Source: JACQCE01 sp041484905 (GTDB lineage: Bacteria; Nitrospirota; Nitrospiria; JACQCE01). From it: 5,876 nt of DNA. Both the position numbers and the translations under genes were made by a program. The notes under the pieces were generated by a model, which was given only the letters and a program-made list of their open reading frames with translations, made no database searches and was not told the DNA's origin. The first letter of the stretch is position 1, and each line of letters starts with the position of its first letter. Positions 5,807-5,876 of the stretch are shown in pieces. Location: positions 1 to 5,876 of the forward strand of contig JBGPIL010000146.1 in NCBI GenBank assembly GCA_041484905.1. Reading direction: 5' to 3'.

Positions 5807-5811
5807 AGGAG
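5807..5811 (+). promoter_or_regulatory. Shine-Dalgarno site of the plus-strand gene at 5818
   Basis: AGGAG ends 6 bases before ATG 5818, and the bases between are purine-rich (AGGGGC). In-frame stops TGA (5803-5805) and TAG (5806-5808) lie just upstream, so this ATG is the first possible start in its frame. Together these make the start assignment firm. Confidence 0.75.
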
Positions 5812-5817
5812 AGGGGC

Positions 5818-5876
5818 ATGTGGCGATTCAAAATCGCATACACCATCCCCCCTTTTGCGGGTCTTTTCATTGCCAG
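5818..5876 (+). CDS. N-terminus of an exported or membrane protein (partial)
   Basis: Translation from ATG 5818 gives MWRFKIAYTIPPFAGLFIA before the window ends. Two basic residues (R3, K5) precede a hydrophobic segment, the pattern of a signal peptide or first membrane helix. The start is set by a strong Shine-Dalgarno site and two in-frame stops immediately upstream. The gene diverges from the cupredoxin-TIG gene across a 533-base intergenic region. The visible part is too short to name a family. Confidence 0.7.
   Translation, partial: MWRFKIAYTIPPFAGLFIA

Larger units (their letters stand above)
5285..5817. other. Long divergent intergenic region, no confident gene
   Basis: These 533 bases separate the minus-strand mosaic gene from the plus-strand gene at 5818. 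The region holds the mosaic gene's Shine-Dalgarno site (5293-5299), a 12-bp tandem repeat (5403-5426), a 7-bp inverted repeat (5523-5556), and a minus-strand sigma70-type promoter (5602-5631). Open frames exist on both strands but none has a convincing start site. A 46-codon plus ORF (5347-5487) and a minus ORF from 5803 that starts like a signal peptide are the best candidates. A/T content looks higher than in the flanking genes around 5590-5660, in keeping with regulatory DNA. Confidence 0.6.

Noticed and set aside
5782..5809. TTGACA at 5782-5787 as a plus-strand promoter for the gene at 5818
   Set aside because: At 17-base spacing the -10 would be GATAGG, a poor match, and transcription would start about at the ATG, discarding a strong Shine-Dalgarno site. 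The true promoter of this gene was not identified.

Overview
The window is a GC-rich stretch, apparently bacterial chromosome, dominated by two exported proteins encoded head-to-tail on the minus strand. Both carry redox-type domains: a type-1 copper site in one and a c-type haem site in the other. A Gram-negative bacterium with a rich periplasmic electron-transport apparatus fits well. Nitrospirota (Nitrospira-like) is my tentative guess from the combination of plastocyanin-like, TIG-repeat and propeller-cytochrome proteins; nothing in the window proves the taxon. I see no tRNA, rRNA, CRISPR, phage or transposase gene.

Layout from left to right. Bases 1-64 are the last 20 codons of a plus-strand membrane-protein gene. 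Bases 65-120 are a short convergent intergenic gap with three GCTGGGTA repeats. Bases 121-1440 (minus) encode a 439-residue exported beta-propeller of Asp-box (BNR/Ycf48-like) repeats that ends in a mono-haem cytochrome c-type segment. An 85-base gap follows, holding a perfect 11-bp hairpin and a possible promoter. Bases 1526-5284 (minus) encode a 1252-residue secreted mosaic: signal peptide, cupredoxin with an intact His-Cys-His-Met set, InlB-type B-repeat, deca-glycine linker, three FG-GAP/VCBS calcium-type repeats, then eight TIG/IPT-like units running to the last residue. Bases 5285-5817 are a long non-coding or weakly coding region with a strong Shine-Dalgarno site, a good sigma70-type promoter about 310 bases upstream of the big gene, a 12-bp tandem repeat and a possible frameshifted small secreted ORF. 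Bases 5818-5876 begin a plus-strand gene with an excellent Shine-Dalgarno site and a hydrophobic N-terminus, cut by the window edge.

The two complete genes share strand and likely compartment. One carries a predicted copper centre on a long repeat stalk, the other a haem tethered to a propeller. The most interesting hypothesis is that they act as partners in periplasmic or cell-surface electron transfer. This is inference from domain content and adjacency only; the hairpin between them suggests they are at least partly separate transcription units.
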